Assembly: GCA_000328365.1 (NCBI GenBank)
Contig: KB292914.1
Span: 356,605 to 420,604, forward strand
DNA length: 64,000 bases
Reading direction: 5' to 3'
DNA from: Capitella teleta
Lineage: Eukaryota > Annelida > Polychaeta > Capitellidae
Shown: positions 1-13,200 of the stretch, piece by piece
Layout of the letters: every line of letters begins with the position of its first letter
Position numbering within the stretch: the first letter of the stretch is position 1
Translations under genes and position numbers: made by a program
Notes under the pieces: model-generated
The model's input: only the letters and a program-made list of their open reading frames with translations
Databases searched by the model: none
What the model was told of the DNA's origin: nothing

Positions 1-12
1 TAGAGGATCCCC
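1..12. other. Probable cloning-vector junction
   Basis: The first bases read TAGAGGATCCCC, which matches the XbaI-BamHI part of pUC/BAC polylinkers. This suggests the window starts at the end of an insert cloned at a BamHI site. The exact vector/insert boundary cannot be fixed because a GATC is shared by both. Confidence 0.55.
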
Positions 13-219
13 CATGCAAGCAAGCGCAGCCACGAAGCTAGGTGTATCCTGCTAAATCGAGCACAATTCCACATTTAGACACGATACTATATGTCATGCT
101 GTGATAAATATATGAGGATCTCTGGCCAGGAAATTCGAATCGATCGAACACTGGGTTGGCCAAAACTAGTCTACTCTTAAATCTACTCCATGTTGAAAAC
201 CAAACTGCATGAAATTGTC

Positions 220-248
<29 letters not shown>
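220..248 (+). repeat. Poly-A tract
   Basis: An uninterrupted run of about 29 A. Nothing else is recognisable between the vector junction and the SINE at 301. Confidence 0.9.
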
Positions 249-251
<3 letters not shown>

Positions 252-300
252 GCTACAATTCACCAAATACAGCGAGCGGAATTGGAGATGAACTGAGACT

Positions 301-522
301 TGTGAATTACAATTGTAATTCTTTGGTAACTCTGCAGTGCTGCCCAACTGCGTAACAAGGCCGGGCGCTGTGTACTACTGTCTATGGTGGTATGCAGGAT
401 AAAGAACCCTTGGGATTTATCGATAAGAGTAGGGGGAAACCCCGGTCCCGGGCCTTCTGTTCTGGCGCCCGTATCACCCGAACGGGTTGGGTGGAGCCGT
501 AAAACCCCAATCACTCACTCAC
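301..522 (+). mobile_element. tRNA-derived SINE, 5'-truncated copy
   Basis: This is the same family as the full copy at 4071-4424 but in the opposite orientation and without the tRNA head. The body is closely similar and ends in a (TCAC)n tail. A perfect 12-bp target-site duplication, TGAACTGAGACT, lies at 289-300 and 523-534, so the truncation happened at insertion. The reverse strand is open for 84 codons, but the same reading appears in the other copy and belongs to the repeat, not to a protein gene. Confidence 0.92.
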
Positions 523-534
523 TGAACTGAGACT

Positions 535-922
535 GGCACCCTGTCCCTCCTCTATACACTACATATAATATTCAATGAGAAATGTGATGAATGGTCATGA
601 ACTAAACTGAAAAATGACAATCAGCTTATTTATATATTTGTCACTTAATAAATTGTAAATTAATGACCCTAATTTTATAAATAAAAAATGCTGAAATTGT
701 AATGTGAAACCTTTATTTAATGATTGATCACAGGATGCAGGAGTGGAGTTTGACATCTATTCTTAAGATCAGTCAACCGGAGGAAGAGGCAGTGGAGCGA
801 GTATTTACAACAGTTGAGCCATTGTCCCCCTCCCATTCACCAAAGCTATCATTTGCGCAAATGGGCAGAGGAAAGACACGATGAAGCAGGTGAGCAGTAA
901 TTAGTATCCACTCGCATACATT

Positions 923-924
<2 letters not shown>
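535..924. other. AT-rich spacer, no feature seen
   Basis: No splice-consistent coding exon or repeat is recognisable here. The sequence lies between the SINE and the CT microsatellite. Confidence 0.5.

Positions 925-999
<75 letters not shown>
925..999 (+). repeat. (CT)n microsatellite
   Basis: About 37 CT units with one interruption (a TTT). The open frame across it only reflects the dinucleotide repeat. Confidence 0.95.
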
Positions 1000-1002
<3 letters not shown>

Positions 1003-1104
1003 AGGTGGGTGACCACTCGTATGCTGATGGGAACAGCAAAAGGAGCATTAAAATGAAAACACCAAACGACTTTCTAACAAAAACCTCACTGACAAGAGTG
1101 CCTC

Positions 1105-1320
1105 CTTGATTGCATCTGGGCATCTAGTCATCCTTGATTGCCTCTGGAAATCTAGTCATTCTCGATTGCCTCGGGGCATCTAGTCATCCTTGATTGCCTC
1201 TGGAAATCTAGTCATTTTCAATTGTCTCTGGGCATCTAGTCATCCTTGATTGTCTCTGGAAATCTAGTCATCCTTGATTGCCTATGGGCATTCAGTCTTC
1301 CCTGATTTCTAGCCTTTGGA
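1105..1320 (+). repeat. 31-bp minisatellite with alternating units
   Basis: About seven tandem units contain the core CTAGTCATCCTTGATTGCCT. Two unit types alternate, one with GGGCATCTAG and the other with GGAAATCTAG, giving a 62-bp higher-order period. The last units are more diverged (ATTCAGTCTTCC). Confidence 0.85.
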
Positions 1321-2107
1321 CATCTCATAAACATTGAGATATTTTTTACATATCAAAATGCCAAAGGCAAGAGCCATTTCGCAAGGATCGATGATTCCCA
1401 TTTAAATAGATGATTTCCAAAAGGGGTAATTCAGAAAATACAAAAAGTGGAGAAGAATCAAGTCAGAGTCAAAGATGTAGAGACGATGTGAGCACAAACT
1501 AAAATTTTGAAATAGCGAAAAGCGGAAGTTGATATGCAGGTAATTTAAATAATAAATATTCATTATGTAACATCATTACTTTGTGTGTAAATCTGTTGAT
1601 TTTTACAGGACATCAGTTCATCGCGAATTCCGCTCGCTGCTGACCAAATTTTCCAAAAATAACAATCTAGTATGGATTTGCCTAGTCTATTCGTCAGCGG
1701 CGATGTCAGATCTCCGCCGATGATACTTATATGTTAAATACTGGAAGTTGTTTCTGGCGCCAAACCCGTGGGCATTGGCAGACACGCTGAAAATCATCTA
1801 TTTTAGATACGCCACACTATTCAAAATTAGATTCCGTCAACTATTTCCTACTAAACTCGGCAAATCTATGCCATCATTTTAAAATATTTGTGCAAGCGCA
1901 CTCAGCCATTCGCCTCATTTGCATAATTTATGTTGGAATCATGTCAAGGGAGCATACCGTGCGTAAAAATGAGTCGCGATTGTGAGTGCTTTTGCTTCTT
2001 CTCAAACATGTAATCATAACGCTTCGAGAACACGCAGTCAATGAAAAGAGACGCTGGAATATATATTAGTTTATTATAATTAAATATCCTTTACATGTAA
2101 TAACCAT
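1321..2107. other. Spacer, no feature seen
   Basis: AT-rich sequence without an ORF of note, splice-consistent exon or repeat. Confidence 0.45.
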
Positions 2108-2111
2108 TTAA

Positions 2112-2822
2112 AGGGATGAGGAACTGAATTTTAAGTGATGTTCTATTGACTCATTGCACCGATTGATAGCATTCCGTGCCAATAACACCATGCCTGGATG
2201 CAAGCGTAAGGAATAATGCATTCCGAATATCGGGGTTAGCATTGGGCCTATGGGAGAATGGCTTTCAATACAAAGTATAGGAGGCAAACATCAGTGAGGG
2301 CTTGCCGTGATTGGTCCCGTTCCCCTCGTGAAGCTATCGATTTCAACCAATCAGAGCAGACCATCTTCGCCATAAAAGGACATCTTTGTTGGTTACGAAA
2401 CGAAAGCGCATGCGCGGTGAACTCTGGCTGACCTTTTTACTGTTTCAGGATGAGAAAACATGGTAGGTGTCCTAGAAAATCGCTTGTTAAAATAAGAAAA
2501 AATAGCGAAAAAAAAAATATATTTTTTTTTTTTGCGCCTGACTGGTGGCAAAATGATTATTCTATCTATTTCCGAAAAGAAAAAAAAAAAAAGAAAAAAA
2601 TATAAAGGGGTTTAATCGCAGGACACGCGGATATGACGAGGCCCATTGTAAAAGATGGGGAACTCGGTGTTCCATTACAGCGACTGACGTCACGCCTAAT
2701 TAGCAATATATCTCCCGCGAAATCGTTAGCGATGATATTCCTTGTGTGGGCCAGGCATAGGAATCATTTTTGGTGCATCAAATAACGACTCAAAGTCCAT
2801 TTTTAACCAGTTCTCCCTCCCT
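2112..2822. mobile_element. Non-autonomous DNA transposon with TTAA target duplication
   Basis: The 711-bp interval begins AGGGATGAGGAACTG and ends with the inverse of AGGGAGGGAGAACTG. It is flanked on both sides by TTAA (2108-2111 and 2823-2826). The two ends remain alignable with gaps for about 60 bp; both arms carry a TGCACC block. TTAA duplication is used by piggyBac and Kolobok superfamilies; which one applies cannot be decided without a transposase. No coding frame is seen inside. Two CCAAT-like sites lie near 2310-2350. Confidence 0.7.
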
Positions 2823-2826
2823 TTAA

Positions 2827-4058
2827 ATAAAAAACAACTATAATGCGTTCAAGTGGTTTTATTTATAAACTGAGGATATGATTTGTATATTTTATTATTT
2901 AATTAGGTGGCAAAATATATCGGGATTATAGTTTGTGTGAGTTTATGGCTGGTATTAGCGTTTTTAATTGCCAAATTGCACAATTTTCCACGAGCGTCTG
3001 AAATTGAGCGCTGAATTCCTGATCATTTCATGTAACTTCCAGTTTTATATACAGTTGTATCTCCGTCTGTATATGAGAATATTCAGACGGCATTCTGTCT
3101 AGGATCTACCGACATAGTTTGCGCTAATACATGCAAAGAAATTGAATATAAAGTTAGTTGAATGAGAGAGACATATTATAATGCGAGTGGTGTGTGATCG
3201 CGGAGAAATTGTTGTGTCAAATGAGCCCCTGATCAATGAAATGTCATTCAACTGAGCTACTTAGTGCCTCAAATATATGTCGGCGTAATTCATTAACCTA
3301 CGTTGCGTTTCTAATTTAACTAGCTTTTTTGTTCTGTAATTGAATAACTTGTACTTTTAGTTTTATAGTTTTAGTAGTATATTATTTTATAGAAATAGCA
3401 ACTCAGCCAAAAGTTACACTTGTGAGGTAAAGTTGGTTAAGAACCAACCTCACTTTCCCGCCTCACCACCTTCAAACACCTTTTTATTTAGAAAATCAAT
3501 AGACCAACTGTTATCTATCTCTATTTCAGATCATATTTTGTTTTGTTTTATGGACTGAAAACTGTGCAGATGACTTATGAACAATTTAATGCAGACAGAT
3601 AGCGTTTTATGTCTTCGCCAATGCTTCCACGTGCATTGCCATGGAAACACTGTTGCGAGTCATTCGATTACAGTCATGATATACAATATTCTAGAATGCG
3701 AGTAATATAATTGTTTCATACATTATTCTGTTTTTATTTGCTATTGTACAAAACTAGATGCATAGCATAATCATGAGACTACAATGTTGGAGTGAAATCC
3801 AAGCATTAACAGCCTTTTGTTTACGATAGAGAAACCCAGATTTTTGCCAAAGTGAACCTCGACATTAATTTTACCCTGAATACTCGATCAGTGTTGCCCA
3901 ATGATGCTATCTACTATTTGAATGTTATCTTTTGCAGTTACAATATCAACAAGGTGTGATTTATGGCACGTAGACGATACATGTATTATACACGTACAAA
4001 ACACGCGAAGAAGGTGAGGAGGAGGTCAGGACGAATCATGACGAGTGAGACGTCGAGA
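2827..4058. other. Spacer, no feature seen
   Basis: AT-rich sequence with no supported gene or repeat. Confidence 0.45.
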
Positions 4059-4070
4059 TTAAAAGAAGTT

Positions 4071-4424
4071 GAGTGAGTGAGTGAGTGAGTGATGGGGTTT
4101 TACGGCTTCACCCAATCCGATCGGATGATACGGGCGCCAGAACAGAAGGCCCGGGACCGGGGTTTCCCCCTACTCTTATCGATAAAACTCAAGGGTTCTT
4201 TATCCTGCATACCACCATAGACAGTAGTACACAGCGCCCGGCCTTGTTACGCAGTTGGGCAGCACTGCAGAGTCACCGAAGAATTACAATTACAACGGAT
4301 TACAATTATAATTCACAAGCATAACGCCCGTGGCCTGATCGGGTCTCGAACCCGAGACCTCGACCCCCACGGTCGGCATTGGATTGTAGTCAGCGGTTTA
4401 ACCCACTGAGCTATCCGGTGCCCC
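4071..4424 (-). mobile_element. Full-length tRNA-derived SINE
   Basis: Read on the minus strand, the element opens with a tRNA-like head. There is an A-box region TAGCTCAGTGGGTTAAAC near 4395-4413 and a B-box GGTTCGAGACC near 4339-4352. A conserved body follows, ending in a (TCAC)n tail at 4071-4093. A perfect 12-bp target-site duplication TTAAAAGAAGTT flanks it at 4059-4070 and 4425-4436, so both ends are intact. The body is shared with the copies at 301-522 and 42924-43003. The 79-codon open frame on the plus strand is a by-product of the repeat. Confidence 0.95.
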
Positions 4425-4436
4425 TTAAAAGAAGTT

Positions 4437-7400
4437 TAATGAAGCATAAACAATTACGTTTTGTTCTTCCTCGTGTGATTGTGATGCCATTTTTGCCTCA
4501 CGTGGCTCTGTGTACATCTCAATGAACGTCTTATTACGGAATTTGCAGCTCTTCAATGGCCAGAAGACACTCGCAATTCCGCATTCACTATTCTCAATTA
4601 CAGCATTCTTTGTGGCATTACAGGCTCATTGATGGCAAGTGGTAAATTATCATTGAGCTGACAGCATAAACTGAGAATAACAACGTTCTTCCTTTTTTGT
4701 TATGCTTACAGGTTCAGCTAGTATTTTTGTGCGCCTTGTTTCAATGAAATAAACTGTAGAAACAAAGCGCTAAGTTGAAGAAAGTAACAGGTTGATGGAG
4801 AAGAGGAAAAACACGATTGAAGAAGAGGAAAAACATGCACGCATCCAAGGTCATTATTTCAAACTGCCGATCTCACACCTTTTATACATTAAGGTGTGTG
4901 GCCCAGAGAAGGTTGCTGGCTGTGGCCATCTTATGAAACCAGCAAAAGAGAGGGCCGTGATTAGAGACCCTGTGTTCGCGCAAGATGGATTGGGCTTTGA
5001 ATGATGGATGGTGCCAATATAATTGTCACCAAGTCAGCTCTTTTACCAAGCGTAAGTGAACAAATAATTGCGAAGATAACCTACGTTGTTATGCAATATT
5101 GTCAGGTAAAACTACAGATGTGAAGTTCATCTCGGGTTTTGAAGAAGAGTGAAAGCCCAAGCTTATTTTAACTTTTTTTTTTATCATGGACATCAATTGA
5201 TTAATGATCAAAATAATTAACGTTTGTATGGATACCTTTCTCCGTATCGAGGTTACAAGATTCTTGGGATTTGTGTGTGCGATCCGTACAGAAGGACAAT
5301 GCAATGCAAAAGGATCAACTAAGTGAGGGCAATTGCTGTGTGATATTCTAATCACTATATGTTAAGCCAGAAGGATTATATGAAAAGGTACACGTACATG
5401 CGGTCAATCAACTATTATATGTAATTACATGATTGTGGTCAATTACCAGTCGCAGAGCTTTGTCCTCTCAATATAATCCAACCCAGAAATATATATCCGC
5501 AAAAATATCTCCTTGAAATGACAAGATTTTCTAGGCTAAGCTGTGTACCCTTCGAATGGATATTCCCCAGAGTTTGTCGTTAAGTTAATCCTACAAGACA
5601 TAAATTTGTCTCACAAGGCACGTCGAGCGATAAAACTGCAATTTCATTGCGTCTTCGATCTAGCGATGGAAAGATGAATGAGGTTATTTATGAGATCTGT
5701 TTCGTTCGACGAATAGGTGTGGTTGGGGAGTCACGTGACTTCATGACCTACCGACTAAGAAGCATCTCAATGGTCCCACAGCACCCGTTATTCAGGACGT
5801 GGTATAAGAGACATCGCCCATTGTCCGGAAATTCGAGTCTTCACAATGGTGATGTCCTTTCGTTTGCTTCGAGGGTATAGTAATAATACAAATGTCTATA
5901 CTGTGTGGGAAATCTAGTATATACCGTATTCAGCCGGGTCATGAATATCCATTGACATGCCCTTTATACTATAGTTCGACATTGACATTGCTGTTGACAC
6001 AAGAGTAAAAATGCCAGTCCATTGATGAGTGCATAAAGGCTGCATTTGCATCAATCAAAGTCAACCACAAATTCCAACACACTGTCACATTCAATGATTG
6101 AATGCTAACAAAAAAAATGTCACACTGCCAAGCGACCAAGTGTTAACCAGGTCACGATGCACGATTGAAATCGGAGTAAAGGATCAGGTGATCGCAAGCA
6201 TTTCCTTTGGGTAATCACGATGACGTGTATGGATCTACACCTCGCATGCGCGTATGGAAAAGTTCATCAACCCTGGCTCCCAAAAGGTACAATTACGTGT
6301 CGCATTTCCTAGGAAATTGATTCATTTCCTCGAATCTATAAACATCATTCGGGTTGGGTGACGCGTTTTGTGCAGTATATGAAGCTAAGTACTGTCATCA
6401 CGCCTCCGAAGAAAATCTCAACTTGAACTTCCCTGGAAATATGAGCATTTTTCGCATCGTCTGCTTAATAAAAGGTTTACAACCGCAATTCATGTCACGT
6501 GCTTCGTATACAAAACCATGATATTGTGTTCTGATGAGGGATGCGTTGTTACTGAAGTTTGGCTATTAATTGTAAATCTCTATAACCCTCCCCCCCCCCC
6601 CCAAAAAAAAGAAGACATGAAGAAGCTCTGATTCCACTCTCCTGAGTGGCTATATAGACGATAAAGAACACCATCTCTTCGGTGATTTAGGAGCGTTGGG
6701 ACTAATATATGGGGATCTTCTCAAAAGTCAATAACATTCAAGATTCATGGACATAGTCAGTGATCTCATTTATAAAACACTGCAATAAAAATTAGTCACC
6801 ACATCATTATCTCATCATTGTTGTCAGTTTGACTCAATAGGAACTTCAAACTTGCCCTAACATTATTTGAACATCACGTGATGTCTGGAGTAGACCATTG
6901 ATGCAAAACTGTGTGGAGGAGGGCTTTGGGTGGATCTATTGGTCGCACGGTCATGTCAGTTGACTGGAGCATATTGTACAGCATAAACCCACAGGGATTA
7001 ACACGTCAAGCGTCGCAATCCAGCAGTTCAAGCCCGTCTCTTGTCAAAGGTGGCCCCTCAGAAATCCCATCGGCACCCCGGAAAGTCAATAAGAAAAATG
7101 TCTGCGACCTGAGACAACCTGACACTCGCTGAGGTGACGCATGATGAAGAGTGAAGAAGGGAGAGCGAGGAACCCGTTCGGAAACTAATCGCCACTCTTG
7201 CTTTCAAAGCATAAAAAGGAACATCTGAGATCAATCAAACGGACATTGTGTCGACACTGATTCCTGCTTGTGAATTGCTGGGTATTAGTCAGTGACAATG
7301 TTACAGTTATTCTGGAAGGGGGTTGGGGAAAGGAGGATTTATTACATATCTGATGATTAAATGTCACATTGGAATGTGAGATTGATATTTCGGATTTGTT

Positions 7401-8621
7401 ATAAGTACTATATTTTTCCTCGACATAATAGAACAATAGTATCATTATTCTCTCCAGAATAATCGAATCAAATTCAGTTCAGAACCTATTTGTACTAAAC
7501 TGGTGGAATGAAAAACAGGTATGAAAATCACACAAATAATGCACAAATACACTAAAATAACCCATGAATGGTGTCTGCAGAAGCTGAAAAGAGTGCAAAA
7601 ATGTTAGCCCCTTAGGTGCTATCTAGTTGGGAGCAATTCCTTCGCCTGGTTAAACAAAAGGGGGCGTTAAATGATGTAGCCGAGGGGCCCAAATAGCATG
7701 CACGCGAACGGAGTTACCCACGGGCAGACAACTTATAGCTCTGCTTATCCTTAATTGAGAGTACTTAACCCGCAGTTGTAATATTGATGCCTCGGGAGAA
7801 TTGCATAAGAGGGGATTGGACCGTAGCACTTGAGACCCAGAGTGAAGTGCATGTACTTAGTAATGGAAGTGGAGAATTGTAAGGATAATGCAGGGCAGTA
7901 TTTAGATTTTACCTCAAAATTAATAGGTGCCTTATCGTTGTGCTATATACTACAACATCATTGGACATGATTGTAAGAGATTAGTACTTCTTACACGGAA
8001 GCTTCACTTCCCGCTTGTCATCACAAAGGCTGACGCATAGTTAGGCAAACCCTGATCAATGGAACAATTATGTCCAATAAATTACATTAAAAAACCACTT
8101 TGCATTCGGAAACGTGTTATCAATGTGAGCGCAGCCACACAAAAAATACACGTGCCCCGTGTTGTTATCATGCCCACAAATCCAATACTTATATACAAAA
8201 CATGGCGTCCTAAATCAAAATCATAGCAATTACATTGCAATGCTATAAACTAAGCCATTGTTTCATACCCTGTATTCTAGACAGGTCACAATTCCCCAAA
8301 TGAAGCATTAGTCTGTTTCTCTGATCTCATTTCTCTTCAATCGACTTGAGCCCTCGTAGAGCCTTGTGATGCTGTTGCAATCCCCATTTGGTAGATGATC
8401 TTGCTCATCCAATTGTTTATGTCGATAGAAGGCTTATCTCAGGAGAGCATCGAGACAATTGCACTAGCTTTATCTTCTTCTTGCCTCGCCATCAAGGACG
8501 ATGTAGCAACATTGACCGTGAGTCTTTGAATTGGAGTACGCTGCGTTGTTGTATTACGATGCCTTCATACATAATATGGTGGTAACTTTCGAAGATGAGT
8601 GAAATATGATCACTTTTATTC
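4437..8621. other. 4.2-kb stretch with no recognisable gene
   Basis: Several short ORFs of 60-90 codons occur on both strands, for example near 4792-5004, 5647-5880, 6911-7132 and 7185-7445. None shows a known domain or a coherent set of splice sites, and I treat them as chance. A short C-rich run lies near 6589-6602. Confidence 0.4.
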
Positions 8622-8641
8622 CACACACACACACACACACA
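8622..8641 (+). repeat. (CA)n microsatellite
   Basis: Ten CA units, about 160 bp beyond the stop codon of the Ig-like gene, which is read on the minus strand. Confidence 0.85.
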
Positions 8642-8798
8642 TATTATATATACAATAATTTTAATGGAAAAAATAGTGAAACCGTCACGTGAGACAAAAG
8701 GGGAAGGAGGAAAGGGGGGAAAAAGTCACAAATAGTCATTGCTACAACACATGTGTTTGAGAAGATCGGTAGCTTCTGTCGAGAGGACCTCTGCATGT

Positions 8799-9668
8799 TC
8801 ATTCTGTGTTATCTGGTAGAGTGCCATTGTAGGCAACAAAGTGGATTCTGGCAGAGTACTCGAATCCGTGGTAATCCAGCACAGCGGCTTGCGTCACCGT
8901 GACACCAAGTTTTCCTTCCATAGAATTGTCAATAATGTCAGAGATGACTCCATTGTCATCTTTCAATTCCATCATAGGGACCCATCCGACATCGCCTGTG
9001 TAGGTCACGCTGCATGTCATTGAATATTCATCACCTTCTTCGATTGCGTTGTCTCCGGGAGGCACAGTGGACTCGCATAACGGAGCCTCTTCTGAGATAG
9101 AGAAATTATCTTAGAATTATTTTTTTACTGAGCTTCATCACTCACCAAACACGATGATGTTAGCAAAGGAGTAACCAGTCACGGGAGCAAGTTGCACGCA
9201 GCCATATTCCCCCACTACTGCCAAGCAGTTTTATTCCAAGGTTGTAGACTTCTTCTACTGGGTCCGCGAAGGTATAGATCTCTGAGTTTGGTGGATCAGA
9301 AGCTACCCCGTTGATAGAAATGACCTGTCCTACTGCATTGCACTACTTTCAAACTCTTCGGATAAAGAATATTTTTTATGAAAAACTGAATTAAGGTGAA
9401 CATCAAAATCGGCTGTAATTTTATTCTGTTTTATTCATTTATTAAAATTCAAGACAACATAATGTCTTCATTGAAGATAAAAAGTTTGAAAAATTCATAC
9501 AAGTGTCTTCAACAAAACTGTTTTCTTCTGACCACCATGCGAGGATTAAAAATAAATAAAATGTAAATACGTCGATGTCACTATTCAAAAACATTAAGTA
9601 TGAAAGAAATGCTGAGACTTACCCAGAAAGGCCAACACAACGGTCGCTGCGCCAATACTCATCTGCAT
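8799..9668 (-). CDS. Small secreted Ig-like protein, three exons, one frame break
   Basis: Exon 1 (9668-9623) encodes a hydrophobic leader starting MQMSIGAATVVLAFL and ends at a GTAAGT donor. Exon 2 (9332-9146) starts after a GCAG acceptor and carries the end of an Ig-like domain with a GEYGC F-strand motif, then a GTGAGT donor. Exon 3 (9091-8799) encodes a second Ig-like domain with a B-strand YSMTC and a stop. Splice phases agree across all three exons only if one surplus base is assumed in exon 2, between NLGIK and GEYGC; this could be a real disabling mutation or a sequencing error. The second domain has HGFEYSARI where the F-strand normally has Y-x-C, so its usual disulphide partner is missing. 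The first domain lacks its N-terminal half. The product would be about 175 residues with no membrane anchor. Function is unknown; secreted recognition protein is only a guess. Confidence 0.6.
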
Positions 9669-9844
9669 CCTGGTGTAATGAATGTTCGTTCAGGTAGCAA
9701 ATGAGTGGTATTCTCTCTTGTCTCCTACTTGATTAACTCTTCTCTTAAATCTCTTTTGCATAATATAAACTATTGGCTTCTCACAATAAATTCATTTTAT
9801 CTTCGTGGCCACTATGTGTTATCTTCACTTGCCACAAGTTAAAC

Positions 9845-10207
<363 letters not shown>

Positions 10208-13200
10208 TTTTCCCGTGACCGATTGAGTGTAATTATCACCAATGTTTGTTCACACGTTGACTACAGTACATCAATCGGTTCCGCAGAGCTTCATTTACTC
10301 ATGACTCATTACTTGTAGGTCACTGCACACGGGTAAATTGAGTCGAACAGTACATGTTTTCATGCTATCCAGGTTGTTGTAAATAGTTAAATTGTATAAA
10401 AATCAATAATTAGCTAATACTCCTTCTGTGATAACTGGAATGTTGGTGTTAATTTCTCTTTCACACATCATTAAATTTTCGTTTCCATACTTGTTGTTCT
10501 GGAGATGTTCGGTTGTGACGCATCGCCTTGGGCCCCGGTCACAATTGGCAGTACTTACTTGCATCCTCAACTGCATCTCTCAGGTTGGTAGAGTTAAAAC
10601 TATTTTAATATTTCTGATTCGCTTTATCTCTTAAACCCTACAGTATCCTTCTGATTTTTCTGCCCCTTCGTAGGTATGCACTGATGATTTTTTAAGCTCC
10701 AGTTTATAGCCATTGACTTTATTGATATTTTCTTCTCTTTATGCTACTTTAGATTGTCTAGATTTTTGGTACAGAAGCTAAGTTTTCCTATGTTCATCCT
10801 CATTATTGGTTCTTAGCGTCGCTGCCATACTAAACATGACTGAGGTCAATGTTATACCTCGCCAGCCTGTTTCCTGATCGAGTCAACAATAATAATTATT
10901 GTTTAAGTGGGCCAAACAGCATTTATTTAAAGCATGTGCGGGGATTCGACCAAAGAGGCCTGTCGATTTAATGATTTACTATCCACGTAGAGTTTGGAAT
11001 TAGACAAAGATTTGCAAAAAGTAATATGGATGAAGACGAAAAACTCCCCCTACTACTTTCCGGTCGGTGATTGAACCCGGATGCCAGTTGAGTGATGAGG
11101 AATTCGAAATAGCCGATGACTTCGTATTTTAATTTTACTGGTTTACATTACATTGTTTCAATTGCTGCCCTTCTGTTAAACAAGTTGTTGGGCCGATTTC
11201 GACCTTCATCGTGACCAAATGGACACGACCTTGGATGTTGAATTAAGCACGGGCTTAGTGTGCAAATGTCGAGATTGACGACGTGAGATTCACACAAATG
11301 AGGTTTGTTGTTTTGAAGAATAGAAACAGCGTTTACGAACCAACCGAGATTGCATTCATTCTGGTTGGGTAGGCCTTACAATCGTTATATTTAAATGAAA
11401 TCAATATTTCTTGCATGAACATTTAACTGGATTGCTGTTTGCCGGATTATCTGTAATATTCCCCCCAAAATGTGTATATAATTATATGTTTTGTTATTTA
11501 AAACATGAATTCTGTTAACAATTAATCACACAGTGACAAATATACCGGTCAATTTGAATTTTAATGATAATTATTGCTCATTTATATTACTAATTGATTA
11601 ATATATTCATCACAAACAATGGTAAGTGGACGAAAACTAAAATTAAAAAAATATATATTTGAAAACATCATGACCAAGATTATCCACGGGAGCGTTTATT
11701 TTAATTTTTATTTAATTTAATTACATTTTATTTATTATTATTATTTTATTTATTTTTTTTTTTTTGTTGTTGTTGTTGCGTTCATTGCTCTTTCAAAATG
11801 ATGCGGCAAGCTCATCGGTGTATTTAAATGGGGATTTAGTATGAACAGGCGAAGCACCTTTTATTAATGAACACAGCCGTTTATGAGGCCTACTATGTTC
11901 AATTTCTTTCTATGCGCTGCTGAGATCTTTAAAATGTCCTTCAGCCTCTTGAAGACAAGACTTGCACCTGAGGAGTCGAACTTCAGATGGAATCTGAAAC
12001 CTTAAATGGATTAGAACACCTGTGCTACAGCAAAACACCTGAATGCTCATGAAAATAACTGATCAAAATGTGATTGATGAAAATAATTTGCTGCTGTCTG
12101 AGCATTGTATAAGTTGTTATCCACACAAGTGATGTTTGATTACGTTAGAGGTACTAAAGTAAGTATTGGAACAAAAACTGATTACATTCTAAATTCGGTC
12201 GCTTTTCTTTTTTTTTTTTTTTTTTTTTTTTTTGTCGTGCCAGGAACACTTCGTGGGTTATTCTTCAAAAGCGCACACATCAAAGTAGAGGAAATTCAAG
12301 GTCAGCGATGTATCTGACCTCATGTTGGACAGAGTCCATTTTCAGCTATGAACAGAAATATCTAGTCACGAAACGCGAAGATATCTCGTGGTGCATCAGA
12401 TACTGGAGTAAAATCTCGATTACCTTGAGGCAAATATTTAAGTAATACTTTGTTGAGTAAAATAGTATTCATGATGTATTAAAAATTGAAAAGTAAAAAT
12501 CAACCCATTAAACACTTGACATGGAATCAGTGCATGCACTAACTGGTTCCAGTTCCTATAAAAATGTCGTTCGTATTGCAACACCGTACGTGAGCGGCAA
12601 TATTCTGCATGTACTCGTTGAAGCCTTGCTATTTGCGAAGCAGTTAGTCTGCAACGTAACAAACAATGTTCAGTTTTTATATTTTGCTGATATGCACTGA
12701 TATCAACTCGATGGTATGCACTGGTATAGGCTGATATCAGCAGTGTTTCAGCACGGTTGCATCTATATTATACAGACCTTTCGTTCTGATAAAGGGGTCA
12801 AAGGTATAGTTTTATGGAGCTCTCTTGAATTTTGTGGTGTTGCGTATGAGCATTTAAATCTAATAGACTGTTGTGGATTATCCACTCTTAATTTTACCAT
12901 AGACAGTACGAGTCCTGCTGTCTTGTCATTTTATTCTGAGATCATGGATGAATAGGAATATAACAACCCCTCAAGGACAATGTGCTGTCTTTATATCGCA
13001 AGACATTATCTTCTAAATTGCATGGTTTGCGATAAGCATTTTCTAAGGAAATAACCACCTCATAAAGAGTCGCTCTGTTCGTGTGCAGTGCAAAGAGAGA
13101 GATCTGCTGCTGCGTACATTGCATAGATGGATGGGCATCACCATACTTAGACACTCTCTTCTCCAAAGTAAACAGTTCCAGGAATTTCTGTCCGCGATAT

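Noticed and set aside
4085-4324. 79-codon ORF resembling the ORF at 260-514
   Set aside because: The similarity between the two ORFs is the SINE body itself; the real signals are tRNA boxes, tail and target duplications.
4323-4424. A functional tRNA gene on the minus strand
   Set aside because: A- and B-boxes are present, but they sit at the head of a SINE with target duplications, and no complete cloverleaf was worked out.
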